Assembly (NCBI GenBank): GCA_900095095.1
Contig: FMBT01000327.1
Location: 124,001-188,000 of the forward strand
DNA: 64,000 nt
Reading direction: 5' to 3'
DNA from: Fragilariopsis cylindrus CCMP1102
Lineage: Eukaryota > Bacillariophyta > Bacillariophyceae > Bacillariales > Bacillariaceae
The notes below the pieces were generated by a model. It was not told where the DNA came from, searched no databases, and worked only from the letters and a program-made list of their open reading frames with translations. Every line of letters begins with the position of its first letter. Position 1 is the first letter of the stretch. Positions 12,101-23,059 of this stretch are shown piece by piece. The position numbers and the translations under genes are program-made.

Positions 12101-13857
12101 GAGAAAGAAGAGTCAAAGAACTCTCGAAAATCTACATACAAATCGCTATCACCAGCAGAGATTTCGTCGTAGTCGGGACAAGCGTTGCTGCTGTCGTCTT
12201 CACCGACCAAGATGGTTGCAATTTGGTCGTTGACAAAGTTCTTGACAGTATTTTGGAACACATTAGGGAGAACATCCTCCACCAAAATGTCACGATACAT
12301 ATCGAAAGCAAGTTCAGCTATGTTGGAAATGACACGATCAAGTCCGTCATCAACAAATCCCTCCAGAGTTGGTACCTGGATTTGCTCGGCTGATAGTTTC
12401 AATTCAGTAAATTGCAAAGCACGGATACTTGATGTTAAACAGGGTAACAGCCATGAATAATCTTCAGTGTTTGTTAAGGACAGTAACGATCCAATAGTCA
12501 ATCCACCCAAGGCTTCCACGTCAATCAATGCAAATATACTTGCAGTCACGTCAATGTTTTCAGCACCAAATTTGATTGTGATATCTTCGGTAATACCTTT
12601 CTGAACAGACCCATCATCTGTTGAGTCTTTCAATATTGAAGTCTCCAATGACGATGGCTGAATATCAACACTAAGGTCAATTTCAATCTGCAAAAACTCC
12701 CAGGAAAATTCATTCTGTAGAGTATAATTTCCAAAAATGACCAAAGGATCAAATTTTGTCATGCTATCTAATCCGTAAATTCTTACTTCTTCCAAGGAGA
12801 TATTGGTTTCAGTGAAATTATCATGCAATGCTAAATTGATACCGTCCATTCCAAGTAACTGTTCTACGTTTACTACCAATGCTTTATTTTCGTCCAACAC
12901 ATACGATCGCAATACGTTGTTGATTCCGAGCTCGTTATCATTGTCGTTGTCATTTCCACTTCCACTTCCATTTCCAAGTAGTTGGTCCAACTCACTCAAA
13001 GCTCTGTTGAACAATGTCCCGATCTGTGTTTCTGAAATTTGTCGAAAGTTGAGCGCTTGATTTATATCGTAATTGTCTGGAAAAAGAGTAGACTCGTCGA
13101 ATAAGCCGGTATCGTCTACGGAAGTAGTATAACCCTCTAGGGTATTACCAATCATCAAAAAAAGATCATCATTCAAAAAGGTAACTCCAGACGTCGACAA
13201 CTCCGTGCAGGCATATCCTTCAATTTCCTTTTCAAACAAATCTCTCAAAGGTTTTTCGAATATTCCTATCAAACTGGAAGCAAAATCAGCATCTTTAAAA
13301 TTCACATCACTAATCTCAACGTTAACGATGCAATTTGTAACGGAAAAAGTAACAGGAGAATCATTACTAGTAATAAATCTCATCGAAGTATCAGCGGCAT
13401 TCCCCTTGGTTACAATTTCTGCTGTTCCAGAACCCTTCAAGAATCCGTATTCGTATTTGTATTCAATATCACATGCAGCATCAACCCCATTAAGAGCAAG
13501 GTCGACATCGATGACGGTAGTAGTTGTCTCACTTTCATCAGTGCTGTGGTTTAATACAATATCACCTATTCTTATGTCACGACAACGAAGACTTTCTACT
13601 ACCATATCTAGGTTGATGAAACCAACCTTTTCAGAGATGTCATATCGTCGTCGATTCCAATTACAACATTTTCCAATAATTCATTAAGTCGATCGAAATC
13701 ATCGGAGGAGTGGTACTAGTAGAGGAATCATCTAAATTATTGACTGTAGTGTCCTGAATCCGTCGTCCCGCGATTATTTGGTTAGATAAACCGCCCTCGA
13801 ATTGAATTTCTTTTCTTCTGCGTTTGCTTCGAAGCTAAGGTGGTTGAGGACGAGGTC
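9103..13857 (-). CDS. Large membrane protein with extracytoplasmic domain and PqiA-like C-terminal half
   Basis: Exons 10762-13857 and 9103-10578, joined by intron 10579-10761 (GTACGT..TTTCAG) giving STIDIWM/AGGEELAILILVFSGIWPY. About 1,500 residues are supported. The first ~860 residues form a soluble, Asp/Ser-rich repeat-like domain with many I/V/L beta patterns, then a membrane span (YLMLLGVVSAALLLLVAVLAL) and a cytoplasmic linker. After that comes a polytopic region whose core GIWPYTKQLMTLALWF and LDRLAKWSMIDIFVLI resembles paraquat-inducible protein A (PqiA). Bacterial PqiA works with MCE proteins in lipid traffic between membranes; similar lumenal-plus-PqiA proteins recur in diatoms. 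Between 13606 and 13857 the upstream coding sequence continues only if single bases are restored near 13645, 13703 and 13808. An acceptor (TTGTAG) at 13858-13860 implies a further 5' exon, not located. Lipid transport is inference. Confidence 0.65.
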
Positions 13858-13860
13858 CTA

Positions 13861-14257
13861 CAATAAATACATGAAATAATAGTATTAACAAAGATAATCT
13901 CATCGTCAAAATCCACAATAATATATATATATATATTTAATGTAACAGTTTTCTTTAATCCTTCTCGTTTGCCGTCGGTATTTCTGCTCTTAGTTAGAAC
14001 TCTACTATTGGTAGGGATGAAGTTCATATTGTCAATTGCAGATAGATGGGAATTTTTATGTCATCAGATACGTTCTGGGTTCCATTATTGTTGTCCAGAC
14101 ACAGCAAGTAATTTGAAGAATTTTAATAATAATAGTATCATATTTATATTCGACATAATCATAAAAAAAATCATTCGGATCATCCGCTTATTGCTTTGGA
14201 ATTACTTGGTACGATTGAATATTCCCACGATTAAGGGCCAATCTTGTCTGATTTATC
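13861..14257. other. 5' region of the PqiA-like gene
   Basis: Contains an ATATATAT run (13921-13936) and an ATG-started ORF on the minus strand (from 14027) that could be the missing first exon, but no convincing donor site was found. Otherwise AT-rich spacer up to the inverted-repeat element. Confidence 0.35.
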
Positions 14258-14410
14258 AAGCCGGAATTAATATAATTAAGGAGGCGCACTGTGAAGACGA
14301 GTTTTTCGCCAAAAAAAAAGTAGCCGCGGGCCAACTCTTTTTTGGAGGATGCGATGCAAGTGAAAAAATGAATCACAAATAATTTTGAATCACAAATAAT
14401 TTCGCGCACA
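14258..14410 (+). repeat. Left terminal inverted repeat
   Basis: Pairs with 15568-15687 in inverted orientation. Outer end near GCCGGA (14260), inner end at TTCGCGCA (14401-14408). It includes a 28-bp insertion relative to the right copy, made by a local duplication. Confidence 0.75.
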
Positions 14411-14464
14411 GAAACAAAATGCAGTTATTGAAACTGCAAATTGAATTTGATATGAAATATTTTT

Positions 14465-14705
14465 TTATTTTCGCTGTACACAATGAACTGAGATTAACAC
14501 GTATCCCTAAGTAAAAAAAATCACTTTTGAAAGTCCGAATTTTGGACCAAAAAATAAATTTTCGCTGTACACAATGAACTGAGATTAACACGAACCCCTA
14601 AGTAAAAAATAATCACTTAGGAAAATTCCGAAAAATAAATAAATTTTCGCTGTACACAATGAACTGAGATTAACACGAGCCTCTAAGTAAAAAAAAATCA
14701 CTTTT
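14465..14705 (+). repeat. Three tandem copies of an ~85-92 bp unit
   Basis: Core TTCGCTGTACACAATGAACT followed by GAGATTAACACG begins near 14469, 14561 and 14645. Each core is followed by a CCTAAGTAAAAAA..ATCACTT stretch. The downstream sequence to about 14815 decays into shorter TTCGCTAAGTTAAAA units. The array lies inside the inverted-repeat element. Confidence 0.9.
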
Positions 14706-14862
14706 GAAAAGCATTCGCTAAGTTGAAAGTGCTTTATTCGCTAAGTTAAAAATATCACTTTTGAAGTGCATTTTTCGCTAAGTTAAAACGTGTTTCATTT
14801 GCTAAGTTAAGTTAAAATATAATATAATAATAATAATTTAATCAATGTATTCATAATTTTCA

Positions 14863-15188
14863 TCATCTATTACTTGGTGAACCATATGGAGCTAGTCTTT
14901 TGTACCTTTTCTTCCTTTCAATTGCTGGTAGTGACACAAATTCATTGTGTTTTCTTTCTATTTTCTTAGTACTACTATTGTTGGTATATCTGTACAGTTC
15001 TTCTCTCATAGCACTAAAATGTTGATTAGCAATTGCCAAACCACCTTGATTAGTGACCAATCTGGCACACTCTGAAATGCTGGTTGGATTGCTGTATATG
15101 CATTGGAAACAGCTTCATTAGGATCAAATTCAAAACTTGCATCATCACCAGCATCATCATAACCACCATCGTCATCCTCTTGAAACAT
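14863..15188 (-). pseudogene. C-terminal fragment of a transposon-encoded protein
   Basis: Two overlapping frames, EDDDGGYDDAGDDASFEFDP... and ...VTNQGGLAIANQHFSAMREE...KRLAPYGSPSNR, join if one base is restored near 15050. The acidic stretch followed by a basic tail ending in a stop resembles the C-terminal tail of MULE-type transposases, but the catalytic core is absent and I do not recognise a defined domain. Its position inside the inverted repeats supports a remnant of the element's own gene. Confidence 0.4.
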
Positions 15189-15567
15189 ATTCAGGAATCC
15201 AAACTCATTAGCTGGTTGAATTTTAGTTTAGAAAACCGTTTCAGTCTTCTTTTCAGGGCCTTGGGGACTGGTTAGAAGTACCAGTGCAAGATTTGCTGGT
15301 GAGGAATTTTTGTTGCTGAAAAAAAAAATCCGACTTGATGATGTTGTGTTTGAGGTAAAATTGCGACCTGAATGGTAGCTCCTGCACCAAAACGGATGGA
15401 AGATTCAGATCAAGCGTTCAATTCTACTTTAGAATAGTGTTTCAGCTTTAGAATTATATCTTGGGTTTATGGTAACAGTATCAGCAAGTAGGGGGAAGAA
15501 GTGTACAGTAGTACAGTAATGATGTGATGTTAATGGGATTTTATGATAAGAGGAAAAAGAAAAATAA

Positions 15568-15687
15568 TGCGCGAAGTCATTTTTTTTTTCACTTGCATTG
15601 CATCTCCAAAAAAGAGTTGGCGCGCGCTACTTTTGATTTTGGCGAAAAACTCGTCTTCAAGTGCCTCCCAATTTAAAATGTCCGGGC
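15568..15687 (-). repeat. Right terminal inverted repeat
   Basis: Reverse complement matches the left end at 14258-14410. Shared blocks run from TGCGCGAA (15568-15575) out to TCCGGGC (15681-15687). Confidence 0.75.
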
Positions 15688-16248
15688 ACAAATTAATACT
15701 CTAAATTGAATAAGTTAGTTTCTTTGACACAAATTTTTATTTTTTTCGCGAAAAACGCTAAGGGTGAACATGGTCCGGAGGCATCTATCGATTTATTTAA
15801 TGCTGGCTAAATTTCTAACAATACCGGTAATTTAAAAAATTGTGGAAGGAAGTAGTGAAAAATCATTATAGCCCTATCCCCAAAGAACAATTTAACTGAA
15901 GAACAGATTGGCAGCTGGACAGTCGCGCGATTCTCTGTACGAAAACGTACTTGGATGGTGTCTGTGGACTGTATGTGCCAACCACGTCCAGACCACAGAT
16001 TTTCCTGTACTGCTGTGCGTACTACTAGTACTAATACTAGGAAAGAATTCGCATTATTATTTGACCGATCAATCAATCAATCGATCTTTGAAGAAGAAGA
16101 AAAAAAAATGCAATTAAAATTATATTAAGGTGATTAAAAAAACCCAAACTGTTCTCACCATTCAGCCAAGGAGGATAAGATACATTACTGTCTCGACACA
16201 ATACAAGTTAGGAGATAACAAAAGAACTAAGACAAAGTAAAATACAAC
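15688..16248. other. Intergenic, promoter side of DAHP synthase
   Basis: No gene seen. Short ORFs on both strands (15807-16117) overlap each other and have no features. The last 200 bases before 16249 are A-rich and probably 5' UTR. Confidence 0.4.
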
Positions 16249-18003
16249 ATGATGCAGCATAAAAGAATACTTCTCAACTTGGTTGTTGTGGCAATCGCCT
16301 CAATGACGACGACAACGAGGCTATGGTGTTACGAGAACCCGCCTCTCGAAAGGTTATTGTCAAAGCTGTTGATAGTAGCAAAAGCGTAGCTTCAAGTAAA
16401 GCAAAAAAGGGAGAGTGGTCACCTTCGTCGTGGCGAGCAAAGGAAGCGAAACAAATTCCTATCTATCTCGACCAGGAAGCACTGGAAGAGGTGGAACGAG
16501 AATTAAGTAAAAGTGCACCGTTAGTCTTTGCTGGTGAGGTCCGAACGTTATCGGAACAATTAGCATTAGCATCACAGGGTAAAACTTTTGTTTTGTTTGG
16601 TGGCGATTGTGCCGAATCATTTGATGAGTTCTCTGTGAATCATATTCAAGATACGTTTCGTGTTATATTACAAATGTCGTTGATTTTGACCCATGGTGGA
16701 TCAAAACCAGTTGTTAAAATCGGTCGTATGGCAGGTAAGATAAAATATCAGCTCCAACGAATCTTGAATCATTGTACTTGTTGTACCCAAAAGAAAACTG
16801 TGATTTGATAATCATTCATGATACTTACTTACTTGCTTGTTCTTTTATTTGTTCCCTTGTACATATTTTAATGTTGTCATTCACTGATATTTGTTTATGT
16901 CGTTCCATGACATGACGTGATGTTATATGATATGATATAACAGGCCAGTTCGCGAAGCCCCGATCTTCGAGTACAGAAACAATTGATGGTGTCACCCTGC
17001 CTTCGTATCAAGGAGATAACATCAATCAAGAATCTCCTTTTACCGCCGAAGCCAGAATGGCAAATCCTCGAAGGATGGTCGAAGCCTACGATCAATGTAC
17101 ACAAACTTTAAACATCTTGCGTGCATTTTCCAGTGGAGGTTATGCCAACTTATCTCGACTACATGCATGGACCTTAGATTTCGTTGAAGGTACACCAGCG
17201 GGATCGAAGTATCGAAAGTTAGCGTCCGTCGTCGAAGAATCATTGAGATTCATGAACGCTATGGGGTTGATTTAGAATCTCCTACAATGCAAAAGGTTGA
17301 CTTTTATACTGCCCACGAATGCTTGTTGCTTCAGTACGAAGAAGCGATGACACGTATAGATTCGACATCGGGAAAGTATTATGACACATCAGCACATTTG
17401 TTATGGGTCGGAGAACGAACGAGACAACCAGGATTTGCGCATTTTGAATTCGTTCGTGGATTAGAGAATCCGTTGGGAGTGAAAATTAGTGACAAAGCAT
17501 CGCCCGAGGATGTCCTCGAAATTTTGAATACCTTCAATCCTGATAATATTCCTGGTCGTGTCACTCTCATTACGAGAATGACCGCAGAAGGAATCCGAAC
17601 GAAATTACCAGCCATTATCAAAGCAGTTCAAAAAGAGGACAAAAATGTTGTTTGGGTTAGTGATCCCGTGCACGGTAATGGGTTTCAAGCCGAAAACGGC
17701 TACAAGACACGTAGCTTTGATGATATTCGGGACGAACTTGTTGCGTTCTTCGATGTCCATCGCGAATGTGGAAGTCATGCCGGTGGAATCCATCTTGAAA
17801 TGACAGGTAAAGACGTCACAGAATGTATAGGTGGTGACACAAACGCTGTTACCATGGAAGGAGAGCGAGGGTTGGCCTCGAAGTACGAAACCCATTGTGA
17901 TCCTCGACTGAACGCATCGCAAAGTATCGAACTGGCCTTTTGTGTCGCTGAAAAATTGAGAGAATCTTCTCACCGAGCTCCGATGGTATATAAAATGGAA
18001 TAA
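16249..18003 (+). CDS. Class II (plant-type) 3-deoxy-D-arabino-heptulosonate 7-phosphate synthase
   Basis: First enzyme of the shikimate pathway: condenses phosphoenolpyruvate with erythrose 4-phosphate. Exons end/start at 16734/16944 (intron 16735-16943), restoring KIGRMAG/QFAKPRSS. The class II signature blocks are all present: WRAKEAKQIPIYLD, LFGGDCAESFDEF, KIGRMAGQFAKPR, DFYTAHECLLLQYEEAMTR, LLWVGERTRQPGFAHFEFVRGLENPLGVK, WVSDPVHGNG, HAGGIHLEMTGKDVTECIGG and HCDPRLNASQSIELAF. Two bases seem missing: one near 17269 (AMGL/DLESPTMQKV) and one at 16290-16322. The first ATG (16249) opens MMQHKRILLNLVVVAIAS, a signal peptide in the frame one base off the enzyme. Restoring that base attaches it to the enzyme, consistent with plastid import. 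Starting at 16323 instead would lose the leader. Confidence 0.9.
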
Positions 18004-19125
18004 AAAGTCAGTAGTCTTTTGGTTAATATAACACTATGTAATATAGTATATAGCTCCTTCATATTATATATACACTAATGAGATATAGCGAATATGTTTG
18101 TCCTGCAATCTCTTCAGTATCTGCTATTCTTTCGTTAATTTTACAATTTATTTTGACAATTGATTATTATATTATTAATGATCCAGAGAGGAGTAAGTGG
18201 TATTATAAAAATTAGTACTGAAAAAGTGTAGTACAAGAGCACTCGGTTGTGATGATGATATTGCTGCACCATCGTCTAAAGTTTGAAAGTATAAGAAGCA
18301 TCTAACTCAATATTATATCGTATCTTTTTGTCATATTACAATATTACTGTACAGTATATCAGTTAGCAATAAAAAGTGAGAAGTGGAGGATACGGTAATT
18401 ACGATCTACTGTACTGTACCGTATTATTGGGGGAGGATAGGGGGGGTAGTTTCCCCTCCTTTTCCCAAATTTGGGGTTTGTCTCCCGCCCGCCCCTCAAG
18501 TCGATTTAGAGTTTTGAGGTGAACCGTGAACTATCAGGGTAAAATAAACTACATAATAGAGAAAACGCTACCGCCGCACTTTCAACTTGTATGTGGGATC
18601 TCTCTTTGAAAACCGAACCCGTCAAAAAGAAAGCGCCAACAAAAGTTGCAACAAACATTCACACACAGCAATTCTAAAGGAAAGCAACAAGCAACTAACG
18701 GCAACGAACAAGCAACGACATTTCATGTTAATTACCGTACCCGTTAACATATCTGTTCGAGTATGCATGGCACCAAAGCAACATAACGGCACATGTGCCA
18801 TTGATGCCGTTGGTTGTTTTCCCGTTATTCAATCGTCAAGATATACATTAACATAATATTGCATTGCTAACCAAGCTGGCTCACGATCAAACTTACAACG
18901 GTATCTTCGAAAACGGCACAAATAACTAACGGTATTGATCGTCGATCAATCAATCATTGCATCATGTCAATACTAACACAGCATGTCTGATGATGGTAGA
19001 AGATGCGATGCTGCAGTAGATGTGATGTTTGATATCATAAAATCTACTTTCGAACATCTTCAAGAGCTGTTCCACATAATTACTTTTCATCATCATCACC
19101 GATCACCTCCAACAACGTCGAAACA
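18004..19125. other. Intergenic with a G/C-run island
   Basis: Mostly AT-rich. At 18429-18500 there is a sharp change to runs of G (GGGGGAGGATAGGGGGGG) followed by runs of C (CCCCTCC, CCCGCCCGCCCC). An ORF at 18983-19210 overlaps the next gene's start in another frame and is taken as 5' UTR. An ORF at 18587-18856 has no support. Confidence 0.5.
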
Positions 19126-20652
19126 ATGCCCGCCACTCTTGCTCCTCCGACTACTACTCGTCGCCCAGCTTTGGGCGACCGTACCAACAGTCACGTCAAT
19201 GTTTCCCTGAACAGCAAGGGGAACGAAAATCCAGCAATCCTTCCTGTCAAACCGAATAAGCTAATCCTTCAAGTTGTTGATGACGCAGCCCCTAACCCTG
19301 TCACATCCGGTACAAACAAAGAAGCCACTACAACTTCTACGAGTAAAATCAACACCGTCGTCGTCCAGGAAGATGAGGCTACCCATCAGCCTACTAAGAT
19401 CAAACGCGTCGACGTCTTTTCGGATTCGACATGGGACGATATTACGGCGAAAGATAACAAGACCAACGATGACCGCCGCGCAAGTATTGTCAGTGTAAGT
19501 ATCCTACACATTCTGAATGATATTCCATTGGATTCCAGATTTCATTTCATTAACTATTATTTGGTATTCCTCTCACTGATTATATTTGATTGGATAAATG
19601 TATCATTTTTCTTTTTGGTAACACAAAACAAATAGCCAACTTACTCGGAGGAAGGATTTGATGTCGATGATAAGGATATCGCTGCTGACCTCGAGGAAGA
19701 GACACTAAAATGCCTCACAGGCTCAGTCGATGTTACCGGTGCGACTACCAAAACAACTTCGGAAACGATTGACGCTGCAAAAGCCGTAGCAAAGGGATAC
19801 GAGTTTTCGACTTCTTACCGTGAGGAGATGGCTCGGGCTGTGGTTCGCCCCTTAGAGGACGAATCCGTGGAAGATGCTATCAAAGCCATGAAGGCAATAT
19901 GCTCTACGGCGATGATTGATTCGGGGAAGAACTGGAAATCCATTGTGAAAGACCAAGATAAATACGGTCTTTTGTCTTATAACAACGACAAATTTAGAGA
20001 TCGTTTCGTCGAGAAGTCATTGTATGTTCTGGGCGTTTTGGATGTTGTGGGCGACACCGTCGATCGGAAGTTGCCACCGACCGTCCTAAAAGCGTGTGAA
20101 TTGGGACGTTCAAAAGTATTGGAATGGCTGGGACCCGACCGGACATCAAATTTAAAGATACCTGCCCCAGCAACTATCTATAAATGGTTCTGTGACTTTC
20201 GCAACGGCAGGAACTTTTCTCACCCTGAGCGTGCCCTGCACGTCAAAATGCAAGCCCTTGATAACCTTGACAAGTTTTTTGCGGTACACCCCAGTCAAAA
20301 ACATACTTTCAAGGCGCATATTCAATCCGTGTTGAAGCAACAACGCCTTGCGAGTCAAGCTAATAATGAAGAAGATGTTATCGCGCCCATTATCCGTGAT
20401 GGAACCTTGGATGGAAACGCATACGATTTCTATTGCTATTTTGTAAACGACATCCTTCGTCCTTTGTCTAGCAACATACCAGATGCCAAGAGAAGTGCAG
20501 ATGATCGTGAAGACGAATGTGCCCTTCCTGCTAAAAAGCAAGAAGACACGATCATTTTTGATTTTCTAGTTGAGAAATTAACCTGGCAGCATTTATCCCA
20601 TTGGATGGACGATAACTGGAGTCAAACGAGAAACATCTCACAGTCTATCTAA
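19126..20652 (+). CDS. Unknown protein with an N-terminal cyclin-type destruction box
   Basis: Exons 19126-19494 and 19636-20652, intron 19495-19635 (GTAAGT..ATAG, 141 bp), 461 residues. I do not recognise the family. Residues 13-21, RPALGDRTN, match the D-box RxxLxxxxN and closely resemble the RxALGDxxN of B-type cyclins, but no cyclin box follows. The N-terminal ~120 residues are Thr/Asn/Lys-rich and probably disordered. The C-terminal 330 residues look folded and helical (WKSIVKDQDKYGLLSYNNDKF; YVLGVLDVVGDTVDRKLPPTV; ATIYKWFCDFRN). Near the C-terminus KRSADDREDECALPAKKQ could be a nuclear signal. A cell-cycle protein degraded by APC/C is inference. Both exons are open with no frame breaks. 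Confidence 0.7.
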
Positions 20653-21351
20653 GACGATCAATAATCGCTATGCTGATATGATGTGAACGTGAATGAGAAT
20701 AAGAATGAGAATGAGAAACACACATCGCATCATATCGCATCGCATCGCACACACCACGGAACTTCCACGTGCCACGGGAAAAGTATTTGAAAGCATTTTT
20801 TTTGTTATAGATTGTCTGAACCTTACCTGATACCGTACCTACCTCTGGTCTCTTAACCTGACATAGAGTGTATGTATGTAGTTCAGTGCAGGGTATTACG
20901 ATCAAATCGCCTTCCTCCCTGCGTCATCGAATGTTTTGCAACCATACTATCATAAGAGAGTAAAACAACGATTGATGCGCACGTTAAAAAATAAATGAGT
21001 AGTATTGTAACAACAGTAGTAAAAGATAATTTCAAAAAAACGCAATTTGTATTCTTTTAAGGTCTTACAATAATAATTTACAATGAGTGGATCATGCATA
21101 GTAACAAGATAGTGATTATTGTACTAAAACGAACTATCGTACATACCTAAACCATGCATTTAGATTATCGTAACAATCATTCCATAGCTAAATACTATTA
21201 GTGGTGAGAAGTAGAATACTGAAACAAATCTCAAACTATTTTGTAATTGACTTCAAACCTAATAATTATTATATGGATATGTTATTTTTAGTCAGATATA
21301 CAGTAATAATATATTAGATTAGGTATGTCCCTTCTTTAATTTGTATATAAT
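20653..21351. other. Convergent 3' region
   Basis: Between the stops of the D-box gene (+) and RACK1 (-). It starts with purine-rich GAATGAGAATAAGAATGAGAATG and CGCAT repeats (20685-20750). No gene seen. Confidence 0.5.
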
Positions 21352-22516
21352 TTAGACGGATGTAACGGCGTATACACGAATGACATTGTCAGAATATCCA
21401 GCAAAGAGAGTAGAACCATCGGCAGACCATGCTAAGCAAGTACATGCAGGCATACGTCCGAATTCTGGTTCTTCAGGTCGGAGAGTATCAACAACAACCT
21501 TTGATTCCAAATCCCAAATCTTGATAGAATCTTCAGTTGCAGCACATAACCAGTATCGGTTTGGACTAAATACTAATCCGTGAATGATTTCACCAGCATC
21601 TAAACTGTATAGACGCTTACCTTCATTCAAATCCCAAAGCATAGCAGTGTTGTCCTTACCACCTGATGCAGCAAGGGAACCATCTGGACTGACACAACTG
21701 TGTTCAAGTATCCAGTATGTCCAACCAAATCATTTCGAAGTTTGCAGTTGGTTAAGTTCCATACCTTAACAAGTTTGTCCCATCCGGAACTAACAATAAG
21801 TGGAACAGATTGTGAAGGAGAGAATCGTACACATGATACCCATGCGGTATGTCCTTGACTTTCAGCATCATTTCCACTGATAGCGTATTTGCATTCTCCA
21901 AGTGTGTTCCATAGACGGATTGTTCCATCACGAGAACCTATTTATTGTATGTATATATAATGATAATTTAATTATAAGGAAAAAGGTGAGAGATGATAAC
22001 ATAAAAATAAGAAAATTGAATTTGCACTATTCTTCACCACTATACATTACAATATATCGGAATGAAGTACTTTGCGTATCTGTGTGTTTCTGTGTCTAAC
22101 TACTCTAAACTTACCGGAAACAATTTGACGGTTATCAACAGAGAATGCTACAGAAAGAACATCCTTTTCATGTCCAACAAATCGACGGGTGGTTTTTCCA
22201 GTAGCGATATCCCATAATCGTAATTCACTATCCCATGATGCAGACAAAGCGAATGCACCATCAGAACTAATCACAACATCCGAAACGAAATGGGAATGTC
22301 CACGCAATGCACGACGTGCGAAACCATATTCATGATCTTCCACATTGGCGGTGCTAGGTGTGATCCGTTGTATAATTGCCAAACCAAAACTGATTTATCA
22401 CGAGATGAACTTAATAACAAATTAGGATCTTCTGGTGTAGTAGCCAGACTGGTTACCCAATCTCCGTGACCCTTAAGGGTACCTCTCAAGGTCATTGTTT
22501 CATTGATTCCGCTCAT
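21352..22516 (-). CDS. RACK1: RACK1-type WD40 scaffold protein of the 40S ribosome
   Basis: Seven-bladed WD40 protein that binds the 40S subunit head and kinases. Exons 22115-22516 and 21352-21937; intron 21938-22114 (GTAAGT..ATAG) rejoins [17 protein letters not shown]. Diagnostic RACK1 stretches: [122 protein letters not shown] and SIKIWDLE. About 329 residues, close to the family norm of 310-330. Two single bases are missing: near 22380 (after SVLVW) and near 21700 (YLNTVCVSPDG). As RACK1 is usually essential and single copy, these are more likely sequence errors than mutations. Confidence 0.93.
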
Positions 22517-23059
22517 TTTGATAGTTGTTATATTATTTTTTTATATCAATATATTGGTTATGAGAACGATGGTGGTTGATTTGATTACTAACGGTAGCTC
22601 CAAATTCATTGCTTTGGTGTTGTTGCTTTTTCTCATACGACAATCATGGGCGCCGCACAAAACAGGCAAGATTTTGCTTATTACCTGCCTTACTAAAAAC
22701 TCTGTTTAAAGTTGGTGACTCGACTCGACTCGCACTCGGGACTCGTAAAGTTAATCGATCGAGTCGAATGAATCAATCCCGCATGTGAGGGCATTTGGTC
22801 ACATAAATACGTAATGACGTAGATCTACACGTGAAACTCTAATGAGCGGCGATCCATCAACAATCAATTTAGTAGGCAATCAAAGATTGTTCATTCAAAA
22901 TAATCGTTTCCGACTTTTGACTTTATGACAATATAATATGTATGGTAATAGTTAATAATATAATCTTATGTACAATACAATTATTGCACTTGTATTACCA
23001 TTGCAGGTAGAAATTAAGTAACTGTTTCGCGGAGGCATCTAGAGTCAAGAGAGCTATTC
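22517..23059. other. Divergent promoter region
   Basis: Between RACK1 (-) and the 23-26 kb gene (+). Contains a GACTCGACTCGACTCGCACTC repeat at about 22717-22735 and a nearby imperfect inverted partner (GATCGAGTCGA, about 22756-22767). No gene recognised. Confidence 0.4.

Larger units (their letters stand above)
14258..15687. mobile_element. Insertion with ~120-150 bp terminal inverted repeats, probably a Mutator-like (MULE) element relic
   Basis: The left end (about 14258-14410) and the right end (about 15568-15687) are inverted copies. Matching blocks, left versus reverse complement of right: GAAGACGAGTTTTTCGCC, CCAACTCTTTTTTGGAG, ATGCAAGTGAAAAAA and TTCGCGCA, with a few indels between them. 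The left copy has an extra internal duplication of AATCACAAATAATTT. The enclosed 1.2 kb holds three tandem ~85-92 bp repeats and a short broken ORF (14863-15188, -). Long TIRs around a degraded ORF are typical of MULEs (family knowledge). No clear target-site duplication was found, so the exact ends are approximate. Confidence 0.7.
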
